64,000 bases of DNA. Source: Phycisphaerales bacterium (GTDB lineage: Bacteria > Planctomycetota > Phycisphaerae > Phycisphaerales > UBA1924). The position numbers were made by a program, and so were the translations under genes. Of this stretch, positions 1 through 9,784 are shown one piece after another. The notes beneath the pieces were generated by a model. It had not been told where the DNA came from. It saw nothing but the letters and a program-made list of their open reading frames with translations, and made no database searches. Position 1 is the stretch's first letter; each line of letters opens with the position of its first letter. The DNA lies in the NCBI GenBank assembly GCA_029260495.1, contig JAJDDD010000021.1:17819-81818 (forward strand), given 5' to 3'.

Positions 1-979
1 CAGCGTCGGCGCCAATTTGGTTTTCCGCGATCAACATACCAATCTCCCGCACATGCTCAATCGCCTCCGCAGCCACCGCCGCTCCTTCGACGCCGCGACC
101 GATCTCGATCAACTGCGACACCGCGTCAATATCCACAACTTCATCAATCGCGCCCAAGTTTGCAACCGCGTTTGTGATCGCATCGGTCGGTGCGCCATCG
201 GTAACCGCACGGCAGGCGTATTCCAGCCGCAGCGCCGCGCCGACGAGGAACATCACGCGCACACGCTCGGGAGCTGATCGAGGATTTTCATCGGACCCCG
301 CACGAACGAAGTTGTGCCGAATGTCTCCCTGCGTCCATGATGCAAACTCAAACTGCTCCCCGTTCGGATGGCCAGCCGTCTGGATCAGTTCCTGGTCCGC
401 AATCGAGTGACAGGAGTAGCACGCCGCCCCCAACTCATACAGCCGGGCCGGCCTGATCATCCCCAATGAGTCGCAGTTCGAAAGACGTGCAGTGCGGTGC
501 AGTAGTGTTTCATCATCGGCGGTCGCGGCATTGTGGCCGAACCGCGAATGTGGCTCCACCCAACTCGCTGCTGCACTGTGGCATGACTCACAAGACACCC
601 CGCTGATTGACTTCGGACGCTTGTCTTCAATTTTCTGAATAGTGAAGTGACATGTGGCGCATCGTTCGTCCGTTTTGATCCGTCGGACTCCAATCGCAGC
701 AGCGATGCGTTTGGCCTCAGCATTGCGCGTCAGCGTTTGCGCGCTCGTCCGATGCGCCGTTCCCATCCAGACCTGATGCTCATTCTCATGGCACTCTGCG
801 CAGGCGTCCGGGCCAACAACCTGGGCTGGATCACGATTGATCAAGTCCTGACCCAACAACACTGGCGTCGCCAGACGATCGGCATAGGTGATCGAGGAGG
901 CCAGCCCAGTGCGAAGCACCACGGCGCCCACCGACAGGCCAAACAGCCAAAGCACTGCCATAACACGAGTTCTGCACAT
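1..979 (-). CDS. Multihaem c-type cytochrome, partial (C-terminus beyond window)
   Basis: Reading the minus strand from ATG at 979 gives an open frame of 326 codons with no stop before the window edge, so the gene is cut. An N-terminal hydrophobic stretch (about residues 7-25) acts as a signal or anchor, placing the protein in the periplasm. Four CxxCH haem-attachment motifs are visible: CAECH at 60-64, CATCH at 107-111, CESCH at 130-134 and CYSCH at 187-191. The spacing recalls the cytochrome c554-like multihaem family, but the exact family is inference. A CAGGAG stretch lies upstream of the start; an alternative ATG lies six codons downstream. It follows the porin-like gene (ends 1155) on the same strand after a 175-base gap, so it is probably part of the same electron-transfer locus. 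Confidence 0.85.
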   Translation of the reverse strand, partial: MCRTRVMAVLWLFGLSVGAVVLRTGLASSITYADRLATPVLLGQDLINRDPAQVVGPDACAECHENEHQVWMGTAHRTSAQTLTRNAEAKRIAAAIGVRRIKTDERCATCHFTIQKIEDKRPKSISGVSCESCHSAAASWVEPHSRFGHNAATADDETLLHRTARLSNCDSLGMIRPARLYELGAACYSCHSIADQELIQTAGHPNGEQFEFASWTQGDIRHNFVRAGSDENPRSAPERVRVMFLVGAALRLEYACRAVTDGAPTDAITNAVANLGAIDEVVDIDAVSQLIEIGRGVEGAAVAAEAIEHVREIGMLIAENQIGADA

Positions 980-1154
980 CTCTGGCCCGATCTCCTGTGA
1001 CTGAAACAAACGCTCTCTCACCACATACAAGAATAGCACATCGACTCGGACGACCACCCCACAAATATCGATCTGAGTAATGGCGAAAGGGATCAGTCCG
1101 ACCCGTTCGCCCTAATTATCATCAATGATCGAAGTGTTATAGGACAACGATTGG

Positions 1155-2606
1155 TCAGAACTTAATTAGCCACTCGACCCGGACGCCCGACGCCGGCTCG
1201 CGGTCCTCCTGACCCGTAAGAAACGCATCCAAACGCAGGATATTATTCTGCCCAATCGCTGTTTCAAACCGGGCCGCGATGGCGATCGCGCTCTCGTCAG
1301 TGTCGTTGGTGTCAGACCTGAATCCCGCCTCAACAACAATCTGGCTGCGCTTTTCGTTGAAAAAATGCTGATACCCCAGCGCAGCGCCGACAGCGCTCTG
1401 CGCATCGTTGCCCAGCGCGGCGCCATAACGACCCAGCCCCACCGCTGCGAACAAGAGCCCCGTCCGGCCCAGCGGTCCCCCGGTGTCCGGCCCCCTGGCC
1501 GCTGATGAAAACTCATCCACTGCCCAGAACCCGTTGCAATACAAGATGTCCTCAGAATGCGCCGGCGTATACGAAAGTTCTGCGAACAATAACTCACCCT
1601 GGCCGACCGCCGGCGATTCCTCGTTCAGTGGAATCGATGTCAGCGCACGGAATGACGTATTGATTTTCCCGATGCGCTGAATCGCGCTTCCCGCGAAAAA
1701 GAGACCGTCGGAGTTGTCCGCCCGGCTGTCATCGTCATAAATAAAGACCGCATCGAAGTTGAACGTGCTCATGCTGGTGTCAGCTTCAGCGAAGAAACCG
1801 AACAGTTGAGCGTTGTGATCCTCGATGTTGTTCCCGCGGTTGATCTCGTTCCATCCGTAGAGAAACGTCACCTGAAGATTATTAATCCCATCGAGGAAGA
1901 TGTTGTTCTTCGTAATCCCAACCGCGTCAACTCGGTCGTTAATCAGCAGCCCCTCCTGGTAAAAAAGCGGCTGGCGCCCTACAGAAAATCCGATGTCGAG
2001 TTGTCCCGTGTCCTTCGGATCGAGCCCTGGAAAGATTTGACCAAAATCGCCCTCGAAGAACAGATGGGTAATCCTCGTATTAAACTCGTCGTCCCCGCCG
2101 GACTGCTCCGCGCCATCGGGCTCGATGAAGTAGCCGGTGAACCGCCTGCCATCGTCGAGCGGACGTACACCGACAAGCAGGCGTTCGGTCCCGGAGAGTT
2201 GCAGATTCCCGAAAATGTCCAGCCGATTCACCCATTCAGTGAAGGTCTCTTCACCGTCGTTGAATGTCTGCAACGCCGATCGATACTCACCGAATACCAA
2301 AAGCGACGGCTGCCACAACGCGCCGGTCGGAATGGTAAATCCCCTGCCGATCGGCCCCGGCCCCAGAAACGGATCACCCAACTCAAGAATCGGGCTCGGA
2401 CGATCAGGAACATCCTCCAACCTCATCGGCGCAGGCTCATCAGAAAAAGTTGTCTTCAGTTCGTGCGGGTCATCGTGATGATCCCCAGCTTCGTGATACT
2501 CATCCTGCGCGATCGCGCGCTGACTACAACACAAGAACACAGCGCCGAAGACGACCCACCAAAGAGCTGTTGATCGGATAAAGCCGGTTGTCATGGCGGT
2601 ATTCAT
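1155..2606 (-). CDS. Porin-like outer-membrane beta-barrel protein between two cytochrome genes
   Basis: A 483-residue secreted protein. The ATG at 2606 is preferred over upstream codons because it opens directly onto a signal peptide (hydrophobic core about residues 12-28, cleavage after Ala in Arg-Ala-Ile-Ala). The rest is rich in alternating polar/apolar segments and aromatic residues, has many Asp/Asn turns, and ends in Trp-Leu-Ile-Lys-Phe, the C-terminal aromatic typical of outer-membrane barrels. No conserved enzyme motif is recognised. It starts 7 bases after the stop of the upstream multihaem cytochrome, so the two are almost certainly cotranscribed. Porin next to multihaem cytochromes recalls porin-cytochrome conduits that carry electrons through the outer membrane; that role is inferred from context, not from homology I can identify. 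Confidence 0.75.
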   Translation of the reverse strand: MNTAMTTGFIRSTALWWVVFGAVFLCCSQRAIAQDEYHEAGDHHDDPHELKTTFSDEPAPMRLEDVPDRPSPILELGDPFLGPGPIGRGFTIPTGALWQPSLLVFGEYRSALQTFNDGEETFTEWVNRLDIFGNLQLSGTERLLVGVRPLDDGRRFTGYFIEPDGAEQSGGDDEFNTRITHLFFEGDFGQIFPGLDPKDTGQLDIGFSVGRQPLFYQEGLLINDRVDAVGITKNNIFLDGINNLQVTFLYGWNEINRGNNIEDHNAQLFGFFAEADTSMSTFNFDAVFIYDDDSRADNSDGLFFAGSAIQRIGKINTSFRALTSIPLNEESPAVGQGELLFAELSYTPAHSEDILYCNGFWAVDEFSSAARGPDTGGPLGRTGLLFAAVGLGRYGAALGNDAQSAVGAALGYQHFFNEKRSQIVVEAGFRSDTNDTDESAIAIAARFETAIGQNNILRLDAFLTGQEDREPASGVRVEWLIKF

Positions 2607-2613
2607 CGTCGGG

Positions 2614-4548
2614 TCAGTCCGTGCCGTCCTTTGTCTTGCGCTCTCCCTGCGCCTTGACACCGAACTCAACCTTCGCCTTGTAAAGCGTGATGAACCCCTT
2701 TCCAACGCCCTTGACGACCTGTAGCGGGCTCATGTTCAGGTCGAAGCCAACTTCCTGAATGTCACGGATTAGGTTCGCCGGCGCCATGCCCGCTTTCAGT
2801 TCGATCGTCGCGGTGTACGGACCCGATCCTGTCAGCAGGTCGCCATCGACTGTGTATGTCGCCCAGCGCGAACCCAGCGGCTCGATGCCCTTGCGATGCT
2901 TGCGCGCGCCCGCGGGGCGCCCCAAAAGTATGTTCGAGCGCGTCGCAGGGCGAACAAACGGCAGCGCATCAGTGGAGTAGTTCACCGAGACAATCTGCTC
3001 GCGGTCGCCCCCACGGAGATTGCGTGTAATGAACTTCGATTGCAGGTTGAAAAGCTGGTCATCAAGCGGGAGCAGCCCGTCGTGGACAAACTCTGAATGC
3101 AAATTGCGCAGGTCAAAGTTCGGATCGAAGTCGCCGGACTCGAAGACGGTGTTCCCGTTGGCATCGGCGACTACTACATGCAGCCACACCAACCGCTCCG
3201 CATCGAACCCACTCGGCGCTGCGTGCCCATCGGTCGCATTCTTCACTTCAACCTTGAAACGTATTCCATCGTCGTCCGCTCGCTCCGTGACGATATCTCC
3301 AAAATGGTAGCCGTTGCGAAGAACGATCGCGCGCTGCTCCATGCCCCATTCGAGCAACTCCAGGTTCGCGTCGATGATCTCACGCGCCTCGTAGCGATCG
3401 TCGATGGAGCTCCACCGCTCGGGAAATGAATCCTCATCATGGTCCTCGTCCTCGAACTCGTCCGTGCCCCATCCAGCTTCCCAGTCAAACTGCGTCCACT
3501 CGCTGATCGTCGCCAGCTCCTGCGCATCGGGATTGTGAGGGAAGATCCCCGGATGAACGATGGAGTGATCAGGCCCAGCCCAGTTGTGAATCGCATGCTT
3601 GCGCGTCTTCGTTGGGACGCCCCCCACCACCGCAGCCGGACCCTCAGCGTACCCCGCATTCACGCCCTGATTGACACTCATATGGCAGTCCTGGCAACTG
3701 ACGCCGTTGGCCGCCGCCGGCGATCGCTTGTAGTGCGAAAAAAGCTCCTCCAAGCGGAATCCATTGACAAACGTCACATCGTGGCACGAGCCACAAAAAC
3801 CGGGCTCCGTCAAACGAAAGAACTGCTTCGATTCAGTGTGGATTTTTCTGCCCGGAACGCCTGGCTCGGTGACAACGCGGTAGCGATCCGGCGACGCGAG
3901 CACTTCAGCCAGAATCTCGTTGCCCCGCGGACCGTAAATCGGCTGAAGGATGTCACCTTCGACAATCGCGATGCGCCCGCTCACCTTCCCGTAGCTTTGA
4001 TCGACACGATGGCACACGATGCAGGTGATCCCCTCGCGCGAAACTTGAGCGCGATCCTCAAGCGGCGCAAAGAGCGGCTCATTCAGGATCATCCCAACCT
4101 GCGTATGGCAGCGGATGCAAAAATCTCCAAACGTCCCATTGGTGCGCTTCAGCATCGTTCCGTGCAGCGCCGTAAAGACCGGACTCACCATCGCATACGC
4201 ATGCTGCGAAACGGACCACTCCTTGTAATGCTGCGGATGGCACGTCTTGCATGTGTTGGCAGAAGGGAAACGGTCCTCAATGAACAACTGCTCATGCGCC
4301 AACGCCGCAGCAGCAGCCACCACTTCATCCGGATCGTCGCCGGCCCGCTCGCCCTGAACGGCGTCACCCGCGGCTCCCCAGAACACTGGAGTCAGGATTG
4401 GCGCCTGCATGCCATGGTGCGCCGGCTTCAGGTTTGCTGAAAACGCAGTCAGGATCGCTGTCAAGACAAGCAGCGCCATGACCAGCAACCCAAGGTAAAA
4501 CCGGGTGGCGACAGCGGCGATACCAACGGGCTTCAAAAAAATCCGCAT
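2614..4548 (-). CDS. Membrane-anchored pentahaem c-type cytochrome
   Basis: A 644-residue protein with an N-terminal membrane segment (about residues 17-38) and five CxxCH motifs: CKTCH 100-104, CIRCH 144-148, CIVCH 176-180, CGSCH 252-256 and CQDCH 285-289. All haems lie in the N-terminal half, as in cytochrome c554-type multihaem domains; the C-terminal half (about 400-630) is a probable beta-rich domain without haem motifs. His-rich stretches may supply distal haem ligands. The purine-rich GGGGGAGAG just before the ATG is a good ribosome binding site. A sigma70-like promoter lies 50-80 bases upstream. It is first in a minus-strand unit with the porin-like gene and the tetrahaem cytochrome. 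Its redox partner and substrate cannot be read from the sequence. Confidence 0.88.
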   Translation of the reverse strand: MRIFLKPVGIAAVATRFYLGLLVMALLVLTAILTAFSANLKPAHHGMQAPILTPVFWGAAGDAVQGERAGDDPDEVVAAAAALAHEQLFIEDRFPSANTCKTCHPQHYKEWSVSQHAYAMVSPVFTALHGTMLKRTNGTFGDFCIRCHTQVGMILNEPLFAPLEDRAQVSREGITCIVCHRVDQSYGKVSGRIAIVEGDILQPIYGPRGNEILAEVLASPDRYRVVTEPGVPGRKIHTESKQFFRLTEPGFCGSCHDVTFVNGFRLEELFSHYKRSPAAANGVSCQDCHMSVNQGVNAGYAEGPAAVVGGVPTKTRKHAIHNWAGPDHSIVHPGIFPHNPDAQELATISEWTQFDWEAGWGTDEFEDEDHDEDSFPERWSSIDDRYEAREIIDANLELLEWGMEQRAIVLRNGYHFGDIVTERADDDGIRFKVEVKNATDGHAAPSGFDAERLVWLHVVVADANGNTVFESGDFDPNFDLRNLHSEFVHDGLLPLDDQLFNLQSKFITRNLRGGDREQIVSVNYSTDALPFVRPATRSNILLGRPAGARKHRKGIEPLGSRWATYTVDGDLLTGSGPYTATIELKAGMAPANLIRDIQEVGFDLNMSPLQVVKGVGKGFITLYKAKVEFGVKAQGERKTKDGTD

Positions 4549-4598
4549 AAACTCTCCCCCACGACGGGGACAAAAACAATGCCTGACGGGTCGGCTTC

Positions 4599-4628
4599 TA
4601 TTTAGGATGACACACTCCTATATGTCAA
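4599..4628 (-). promoter_or_regulatory. Sigma70-type promoter for the cytochrome/porin unit
   Basis: On the minus strand a perfect TTGACA (4628-4623) is followed after 18 bases by TAAATA (4604-4599), 50 bases upstream of the cytochrome ATG at 4548. The hexamers and spacing fit a housekeeping promoter. It is the best-looking promoter I found in the window. The surrounding 4549-4825 holds no gene that I can support. Confidence 0.6.
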
Positions 4629-4825
4629 GCCCCAAATGCTATCAGCCCTCCGTATCGGCGATTTTCAAGAACACACTGAGGGTTTTCGGGCGTCATCTCG
4701 GCTTATTTTCCGAAACTGGAATCTGTGTAATTACAACATGCAACGTTGAGTAACCGAGACGAGCAGTCTCTCTACTTGCCCCGGGGGCCGCCGGGCGCGC
4801 TCCAATCTTCCAAGTCCCCTTGCCC

Positions 4826-5683
4826 CTACGCAGCGACCGTCTCGCGGGAGCCTTGCTCAATGCCTGCCCACTCGTAAAGCCGCATCGCCGCGGCGCCGAG
4901 AACGTCATCCGCCTCCGCAATCTCCGGCCGCCAGAGCTTGTCCCATTCGAACGTCACCCAGCCGCCAAAGCTGCAATGCGCCAGCGCTTTGATGAAATCA
5001 CAAACGGGAAGCTCGCCATCGCCGAGTTGAGCGGGCGCCCCGTCGCGCACATCCTTCACCCGCGCCATGAACAGATTGGCGCCGATCGCCTCAAGCGCCG
5101 CCGCAGGATCATCTCCCGCCCCAACGCCGACAGCCAGGTTGTAGCACACGCCAAGGAGTGGTGAATCAATCGTTGAGACGATCTCCACCGCCTGCGCTGC
5201 AGTCGCGAAGTCTCCACCGTTCTCCAGTGCGATCCTCACACCTGTATTCCGCGCATCATCGACAACCAGCCGAAGTCTGTCGATGATCCGCCGTGTCGCG
5301 CTTTTGTGACTCTCCCCGTAAGGCACGCCAAAACCAAAGACACGCACAATCGAGCCGCCGACGCGCCGGCACAGGTCCGCATCGCGCTTCGCTGCCCGTA
5401 CAGATTTCTCATAGTCCCCAATCACGCGCCCGATGACAGGCGGGACAATCGGCTCATCAAAGCTTACGCCCGATCCAATGCCCGCGACCAATACCCCTGC
5501 ATCTGCAAAGAGTGCTCGCGCCTTCGCAGGGTCGCTCAAAGCGGGGTCGCAGGCGATCTTCGCGCCACCTGAGCCGAACGTCCGCAACTCGACGCCGTCG
5601 TATCCATATTCATCCGCAGCGCGAGCGACCCGCTCAAGCGTCCACTGTGGCGCCGCGACCGTTGAGAAAGCTGTTCTAAACAT
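4826..5683 (-). CDS. Sugar phosphate isomerase/epimerase-like TIM barrel protein
   Basis: A 285-residue cytosolic protein of the xylose isomerase-like TIM barrel superfamily (AP endonuclease family 2 fold). Visible signs are the opening Tyr-Asp-Gly-Val-Glu-Leu-Arg strand (about 29-35), the Ile-Ala-Leu-Glu-Asn metal-ligand strand near 150, a Val-Lys-Asp strand near 210 and a terminal Thr-Phe-Glu-Trp strand near 250. The usual Asp/His metal-ligand segment after the seventh strand reads Cys-Tyr-Asn-Leu-Ala, so one ligand may be changed. Members isomerise or epimerise sugars or related polyols; the substrate cannot be assigned. It is last in the minus-strand chaperone run, 74 bases after the fmdB-like gene, and may simply be carried along by read-through. 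Confidence 0.75.
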   Translation of the reverse strand: MFRTAFSTVAAPQWTLERVARAADEYGYDGVELRTFGSGGAKIACDPALSDPAKARALFADAGVLVAGIGSGVSFDEPIVPPVIGRVIGDYEKSVRAAKRDADLCRRVGGSIVRVFGFGVPYGESHKSATRRIIDRLRLVVDDARNTGVRIALENGGDFATAAQAVEIVSTIDSPLLGVCYNLAVGVGAGDDPAAALEAIGANLFMARVKDVRDGAPAQLGDGELPVCDFIKALAHCSFGGWVTFEWDKLWRPEIAEADDVLGAAAMRLYEWAGIEQGSRETVAA

Positions 5684-5757
5684 GGCGCAGATGGTACCGA
5701 GCCGCTGGAGAGGATGTCGATCAGCTGAGATATCTGCTGCGAGGGTTCAGACCCGCT

Positions 5758-6129
5758 TCACGCTTTTTTCGCGCAGCCGCACGATGACCCGCACGACGCC
5801 TTGGCGCTGGATGAGCTTGATGAACCGTCGCCGTCGCCGCCCGTGCTCTTCCCGGCGCCCTTGCCCTCTTTCTTCTTCGTGCCCGACGAGTCATCCTTCT
5901 TCTCTGTGGACTTCTTCTCCGCCTCGGCGCCCTTCTTGTAAGACTCCGAGCGATAGTCCGTCTCGTAAAAGCCCGAACCCTTAAAGATGACGGCGGCGCC
6001 TGTGCCAATTAGCCGTTTCAGCGTCAGCTTCCCGCACTCGGGACATTTGCGCTTCGGATTCTCCGTCATCGACTGGAACAGCTCAAACACATGCTCACAG
6101 CTCTCACATTGGTAGTCGTAGGTCGGCAT
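5758..6129 (-). CDS. FmdB-type zinc ribbon protein
   Basis: A 123-residue protein whose first 60 residues match the FmdB/CxxC regulatory zinc ribbon family: the opening Met-Pro-Thr-Tyr-Asp-Tyr, zinc-ligand pairs Cys8/Cys11 and Cys29/Cys32, and the Gly-Ser-Gly-Phe-Tyr-Glu-Thr-Asp-Tyr segment. It is followed by a lysine/serine-rich low-complexity tail that ends in a small cysteine cluster. The start at 6129 is supported by AGGAG ten bases upstream; an in-frame ATG 17 codons earlier would overlap grpE and lacks this support. It is the next gene after grpE (48-base gap), so it is cotranscribed with the chaperone genes. Its biochemical role is unknown in general; a protein-quality-control link is inference from position only. 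Confidence 0.85.
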   Translation of the reverse strand: MPTYDYQCESCEHVFELFQSMTENPKRKCPECGKLTLKRLIGTGAAVIFKGSGFYETDYRSESYKKGAEAEKKSTEKKDDSSGTKKKEGKGAGKSTGGDGDGSSSSSSAKASCGSSCGCAKKA

Positions 6130-6176
6130 GAACTTGACACTCCTGGAAATGGATCGCGCATGAGAAGCGCGATGAC

Positions 6177-6824
6177 TCACAGATCACCAGCGACGCCTTC
6201 ATCAGGACCATCAGCGGTCTCGATTGCATCACTTTGCTCGTCCTCGTCGGAGTAGCGAGCAACGTGAACCTTCGCCGGCCGCAACACATGCTCGCCGTGC
6301 GAATACCCCGGCTGAAGCAACGCCGCGACGTGGCCAGGCTTCAGATCGCCATCAGGCTCGACCTGCTCGACAGCCTCATGGCGCATCGCGTTAAATTCTT
6401 CGTTCACCAAAGGCGAAATGAGCACTGCCCCATGCTTCTCAATCGCCCGGCGCAACTCATCACGGATCAGCTTCACCCCCGCCAAAATTTGCTCCGCTGA
6501 AGCGCTGTCTGCGTTCTGCTTTAACGCCATGTCAAAGTAATCGAGCACAAGAATCACCGATCGCAGCACCTCCGCCTCGCCGCGCCGATGGGCAGATCGC
6601 TCGTTTTCAATCGACCGCCGTTGATAGTTCCGAAAGTCCGCCAGCGCCCGCTGATATTTTTCGAAAAGCTCATCGCGCTCCCGCATTGCGCACAGCAACT
6701 CATCTTCTTCTTCGATAACGTGTTCGGAAACGGGCTCAGCGTCGGCCGGCAATTCAACATGGCCCGCCGCCTCGGCTTCAATATCGACTTCTTGACTCTT
6801 GTTGTGGCGTGTCTTTCGCGTCAT
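6177..6824 (-). CDS. grpE: GrpE, DnaK nucleotide exchange factor
   Basis: A 215-residue protein with the GrpE layout: acidic N-terminus, a long dimerisation helix (Ala-Asp-Phe-Arg-Asn-Tyr-Gln-Arg-Arg near residue 62), and the C-terminal beta domain with Phe-Asn-Ala-Met-Arg-His-Glu-Ala-Val and Leu-Gln-Pro-Gly-Tyr motifs. GrpE releases ADP from DnaK so that the Hsp70 cycle can continue. It lies 33 bases after dnaJ. No dnaK gene is present in the window, so the partner must be encoded elsewhere, which is unlike the common grpE-dnaK-dnaJ order. A C-terminal acidic extension of about 25 residues goes beyond the usual end. Confidence 0.95.
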   Translation of the reverse strand: MTRKTRHNKSQEVDIEAEAAGHVELPADAEPVSEHVIEEEDELLCAMRERDELFEKYQRALADFRNYQRRSIENERSAHRRGEAEVLRSVILVLDYFDMALKQNADSASAEQILAGVKLIRDELRRAIEKHGAVLISPLVNEEFNAMRHEAVEQVEPDGDLKPGHVAALLQPGYSHGEHVLRPAKVHVARYSDEDEQSDAIETADGPDEGVAGDL

Positions 6825-6857
6825 AACTTCTCTGCTGATTACCTTCTCACAATGCCC

Positions 6858-8012
6858 TTATGCGCCGAATGTTTTTTTCAATTTCTCTAGAAAACCATGG
6901 CTCTCTGGGTTCACCGCGACATCCTCCGTTTCTGCAAACTCTCTCAGCAGCTTCTCCTGCTTGCTGTTGAGCTTCTTCGGAGTCTCGATCTTGAGCGCGA
7001 CGATAAGATCACCTCGCCGCCCCGTGCGCAAATTCGGCAGGCCCTCCCCGCCGACTCGCTGCAGATCACCATACTGCGCCCCCTTGGAAATGCGCAAACT
7101 ATGAGGCCCTTCCAGCGTCGGCGCCTGAATGTCAACTCCCAGCGCCGCCTGCGTGAAGCTGATCGGCATCTCCAGGACAAGATGATCGCCATCGCGATGG
7201 AAAAACTCGTGCTCCTGCACGCGAATCACCACATGCAGATCGCCTCGCACACCAGCGCCGTCCGGCGAAATTTCCGGTTGCGGCGGCTCGCCCTCACCGC
7301 GCACGCGCACCGCCTGCCCGTCATGCACGCCCGGCGGCGTCTTCACAGTCAAGCTGCGCTTGCGCGGCACGCGCCCCTTGCCCTTGCAATCTTGGCACGG
7401 ATCTTCAATGCGCCGCCCGCGCCCGCCGCACCGCGGACACGCCGTCGCAATGCGGAACATTCCGCCGAGCCCCTGCTGCATAACCTTTCCCTGCCCGCTG
7501 CAAGTTTCGCAGACGATCGGACCTGAGCCAGGCTTCGCGCCAGAACCCGTGCAGGTCTCGCACACATCAAGGCGTGTGAACTCAACATCAACTTCCGTCC
7601 CGCTCAGCACATCTTCCAAATCAATAACAACCTGTGTTTCAAGGTCATACCCGCGAGGCACACCCCGCGGGCGCCGCCCTCCGCCCCGGCGCGCTCCTCC
7701 GCCGGTGAAAATATCGTTGAACATCGAGAAAATATCCTCGACATCCATGCGTGAAAAATCATGCCCCGCCGGCCCGCCGCGTGAGCGCAGACCCTCATGT
7801 CCAAACTGGTTATACACCTGGCGCTTGCTCTCATCCGAGAGAACCTCATACGCCTCGGCCGCCTCCTTGAACTTGACCTCAGCCTCCGAGTCGCCCGGAT
7901 TGCGATCCGGATGATGCTTCATCGCCAACCGGCGATACGCGCGCTTGATCTCATCGCCGTCTGCTGTGCGTTCGACGCTGAGCACTTCGTAATAGTCACG
8001 TGTCGTGGGCAT
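6858..8012 (-). CDS. dnaJ: DnaJ, Hsp40 co-chaperone
   Basis: A full-length 384-residue type I DnaJ. The J domain (1-70) carries the His34-Pro35-Asp36 motif that stimulates DnaK ATPase. A Gly-rich region (about 78-120) follows, then four CxxCxGxG zinc-finger repeats with cysteines at 151/154, 168/171, 192/195 and 206/209, and the C-terminal substrate-binding and dimerisation domains. It acts in the cytosol, delivering unfolded clients to DnaK. It sits between groEL2 and grpE on the same strand; the 158-base gap to groEL2 contains a 7-bp hairpin, so its expression may be partly uncoupled from the groE genes. Confidence 0.97.
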   Translation of the reverse strand: MPTTRDYYEVLSVERTADGDEIKRAYRRLAMKHHPDRNPGDSEAEVKFKEAAEAYEVLSDESKRQVYNQFGHEGLRSRGGPAGHDFSRMDVEDIFSMFNDIFTGGGARRGGGRRPRGVPRGYDLETQVVIDLEDVLSGTEVDVEFTRLDVCETCTGSGAKPGSGPIVCETCSGQGKVMQQGLGGMFRIATACPRCGGRGRRIEDPCQDCKGKGRVPRKRSLTVKTPPGVHDGQAVRVRGEGEPPQPEISPDGAGVRGDLHVVIRVQEHEFFHRDGDHLVLEMPISFTQAALGVDIQAPTLEGPHSLRISKGAQYGDLQRVGGEGLPNLRTGRRGDLIVALKIETPKKLNSKQEKLLREFAETEDVAVNPESHGFLEKLKKTFGA

Positions 8013-8133
8013 ATTCTGCAGAAGCTCGCTTCGGTCCGCTCACAATCAATCGGAAACAATCCAGTATTCACCTTCAATAATGAAGCCCGCGCCGCTTCCG
8101 ACGCGAGCCTCTGTTGTGTGCTCAAAGGCGTCC

Positions 8134-8152
8134 AGCTGCCTCTGGGGCAGCT
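8134..8152 (-). terminator. Intercistronic hairpin between groEL2 and dnaJ
   Basis: A perfect 7-bp stem (AGCTGCC/GGCAGCT) with a 5-base loop lies about 20 bases after the groEL2 stop. No U-tract follows on the minus strand, so it is not a standard intrinsic terminator. It could be an attenuator or a 3'-end stabiliser that sets different mRNA levels for groEL2 and dnaJ-grpE. Confidence 0.35.
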
Positions 8153-8170
8153 TGAACAGCCAATTATGTT

Positions 8171-9784
8171 CTACGAAACCGCGCCCGTCTCCGCCTCCGT
8201 GTCATCCTTCAACTCAGCGACGAGCACATTCGTCGTCAGCATGAGCCCCGCGACCGACGCAGCATTGATGAGCGCCGTCTTCACGACCAACGCCGGATCA
8301 ATGATCCCCGCCTTCACCAGATCAACATACTCATGCGTCGCAGCATTAAACCCTTCATTCGTCGACATTTCCCGAACGCGCTCGACGATCAAATCGCCAT
8401 CAGCCCCAGCGTTGTTCGCAATTTGCAGCAGTGGCGCCTCAACAGCGCGATACACAATGTCAAACCCAAACTTCTCATCATTCGAAGCATTCTTCTGCGC
8501 CGATTCAATCGCATCCTGCGTGCGCACCAGCGCCACACCGCCGCCTGGCACATAGCCTTCCTGCGCCGCCGCCCGGGTCGCATGCAAAGCATCGTCCACG
8601 CGGTCTTTGCGCTCCTTCATCTCGATTTCAGTCGCAGCGCCTACCTTGATAATCGCCACGCCGCCCGTCAGCTTCGCCAGCCGCTCCTGCAGCTTCTCGC
8701 GGTCATATTCACTTGTCGAGCGCTCATGCTGGGTCCGGATCTGATCCGCCCGCGCGGTGATGTCCTTCTTCTTCCCGGCGCCTTCGATGACCGTCGTGTC
8801 ATCCTTCGTAATCACAATCTTCTTGGCGCTGCCCATCTCGGAAAGCTCGATCGATTCCAGCGTCCTGCCAAGGTCTTCACTGAAGAACGTCCCGCCCGTC
8901 ACTGTCGCGATATCGCCAAGCAGCGCCTTGCGCCGATCTCCAAAGCCAGGCGCCTTCACCGCCGCGATTTTCAGCACGCCGCGCAGGCGATTCACAACCA
9001 GCGCCGCCAGTGCTTCAGACTCAACGTCTTCAGCGATAATCAACAGCGAACGCCCCGAACTCGCCACCTTATTAAGCAGTGGCAGGAAGTCTGCGAGATT
9101 TGCAATCTTCTTCTCGTGAATCAGCACAATCGCATCTTCAAGAACACACTCCGCGTTGTTCGGATCCGTCATGAAGTACGGCGACAAGTATCCCTTGTCG
9201 AACTGCATCCCGTCGACGTAATCAAGCGTCGTCTCCGCAGTCTTGCCCTCTTCAACCTCGATCACACCGTCCGGCCCGACCTTCGCGATCGCCTCGGCCA
9301 GGAACCCGCCGATCTCAGCATCATGATTCGCGCTCACCGTCGCAATCTTGCGGTAATCCTCTTTGCCCTTGCACTGCGTCGCCATTTTGTCGATCGCTTC
9401 AGCAGCAGCCTCAGCAGCGGCGTTAATACCGCGCTGCAGCTCCACCGGGTTGGCGCCGGCCGTCACATGCCGCAAGCCTTCAACGAAAATCGCCTCAGCC
9501 AAGACTGTCGCTGCTGTCGTGCCGTCACCAGCCTTGTCGTTCGTCTTCTTGGCGACTTCATTCACCATCTTCGCGCCCATGTTCTCGAAGGGCTCCTCCA
9601 GCGAAACCTCTTTCGAAACCGAAACGCCATCTTTCGTGACCATCGGCCCGCCGAACGATTTCTGAATGACTGCGTGCCGACCAGTCGGCCCCATCGTCAC
9701 CTTCACTGCCCGAGCAAGCCGCTCGACGCCCTGCTTCATCTCTAGAAGCGCTGAGTCGCGGAACATCATCTGTTTCGTAGCCAT
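8171..9784 (-). CDS. groEL: GroEL-type chaperonin, second paralogue without GGM tail
   Basis: A 537-residue group I chaperonin. The ATP-binding Ala-Gly-Asp-Gly-Thr-Thr motif (about 85-90) and a Gly-Gly-Gly-Val-Ala-Leu motif near 410 are intact, and apical, intermediate and equatorial segments are all present. It ends in an acidic Glu/Asp/Thr-rich tail, not in the Gly-Gly-Met repeats that line the cavity of standard GroEL, so it is the likely specialised copy. The start is supported by AAGGA about 12 bases upstream. It lies 111 bases after groES in a run with the other groEL. Multiple groEL copies are common in planctomycetes; this copy may handle a distinct client set or form mixed rings, which the sequence cannot tell. 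Confidence 0.96.
   Translation of the reverse strand: MATKQMMFRDSALLEMKQGVERLARAVKVTMGPTGRHAVIQKSFGGPMVTKDGVSVSKEVSLEEPFENMGAKMVNEVAKKTNDKAGDGTTAATVLAEAIFVEGLRHVTAGANPVELQRGINAAAEAAAEAIDKMATQCKGKEDYRKIATVSANHDAEIGGFLAEAIAKVGPDGVIEVEEGKTAETTLDYVDGMQFDKGYLSPYFMTDPNNAECVLEDAIVLIHEKKIANLADFLPLLNKVASSGRSLLIIAEDVESEALAALVVNRLRGVLKIAAVKAPGFGDRRKALLGDIATVTGGTFFSEDLGRTLESIELSEMGSAKKIVITKDDTTVIEGAGKKKDITARADQIRTQHERSTSEYDREKLQERLAKLTGGVAIIKVGAATEIEMKERKDRVDDALHATRAAAQEGYVPGGGVALVRTQDAIESAQKNASNDEKFGFDIVYRAVEAPLLQIANNAGADGDLIVERVREMSTNEGFNAATHEYVDLVKAGIIDPALVVKTALINAASVAGLMLTTNVLVAELKDDTEAETGAVS

Noticed and set aside
1806..2573. A 255-codon plus-strand frame opposite the porin gene
   Set aside because: No ribosome binding site or motif; the minus-strand frame has a signal peptide and tight spacing to the upstream cytochrome.
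8333..9745. A 470-codon open frame on the plus strand opposite groEL2
   Set aside because: It is antisense to a highly conserved groEL gene; its translation is Arg/His-rich with no recognisable motif, as expected for the complement of a GC-rich gene.
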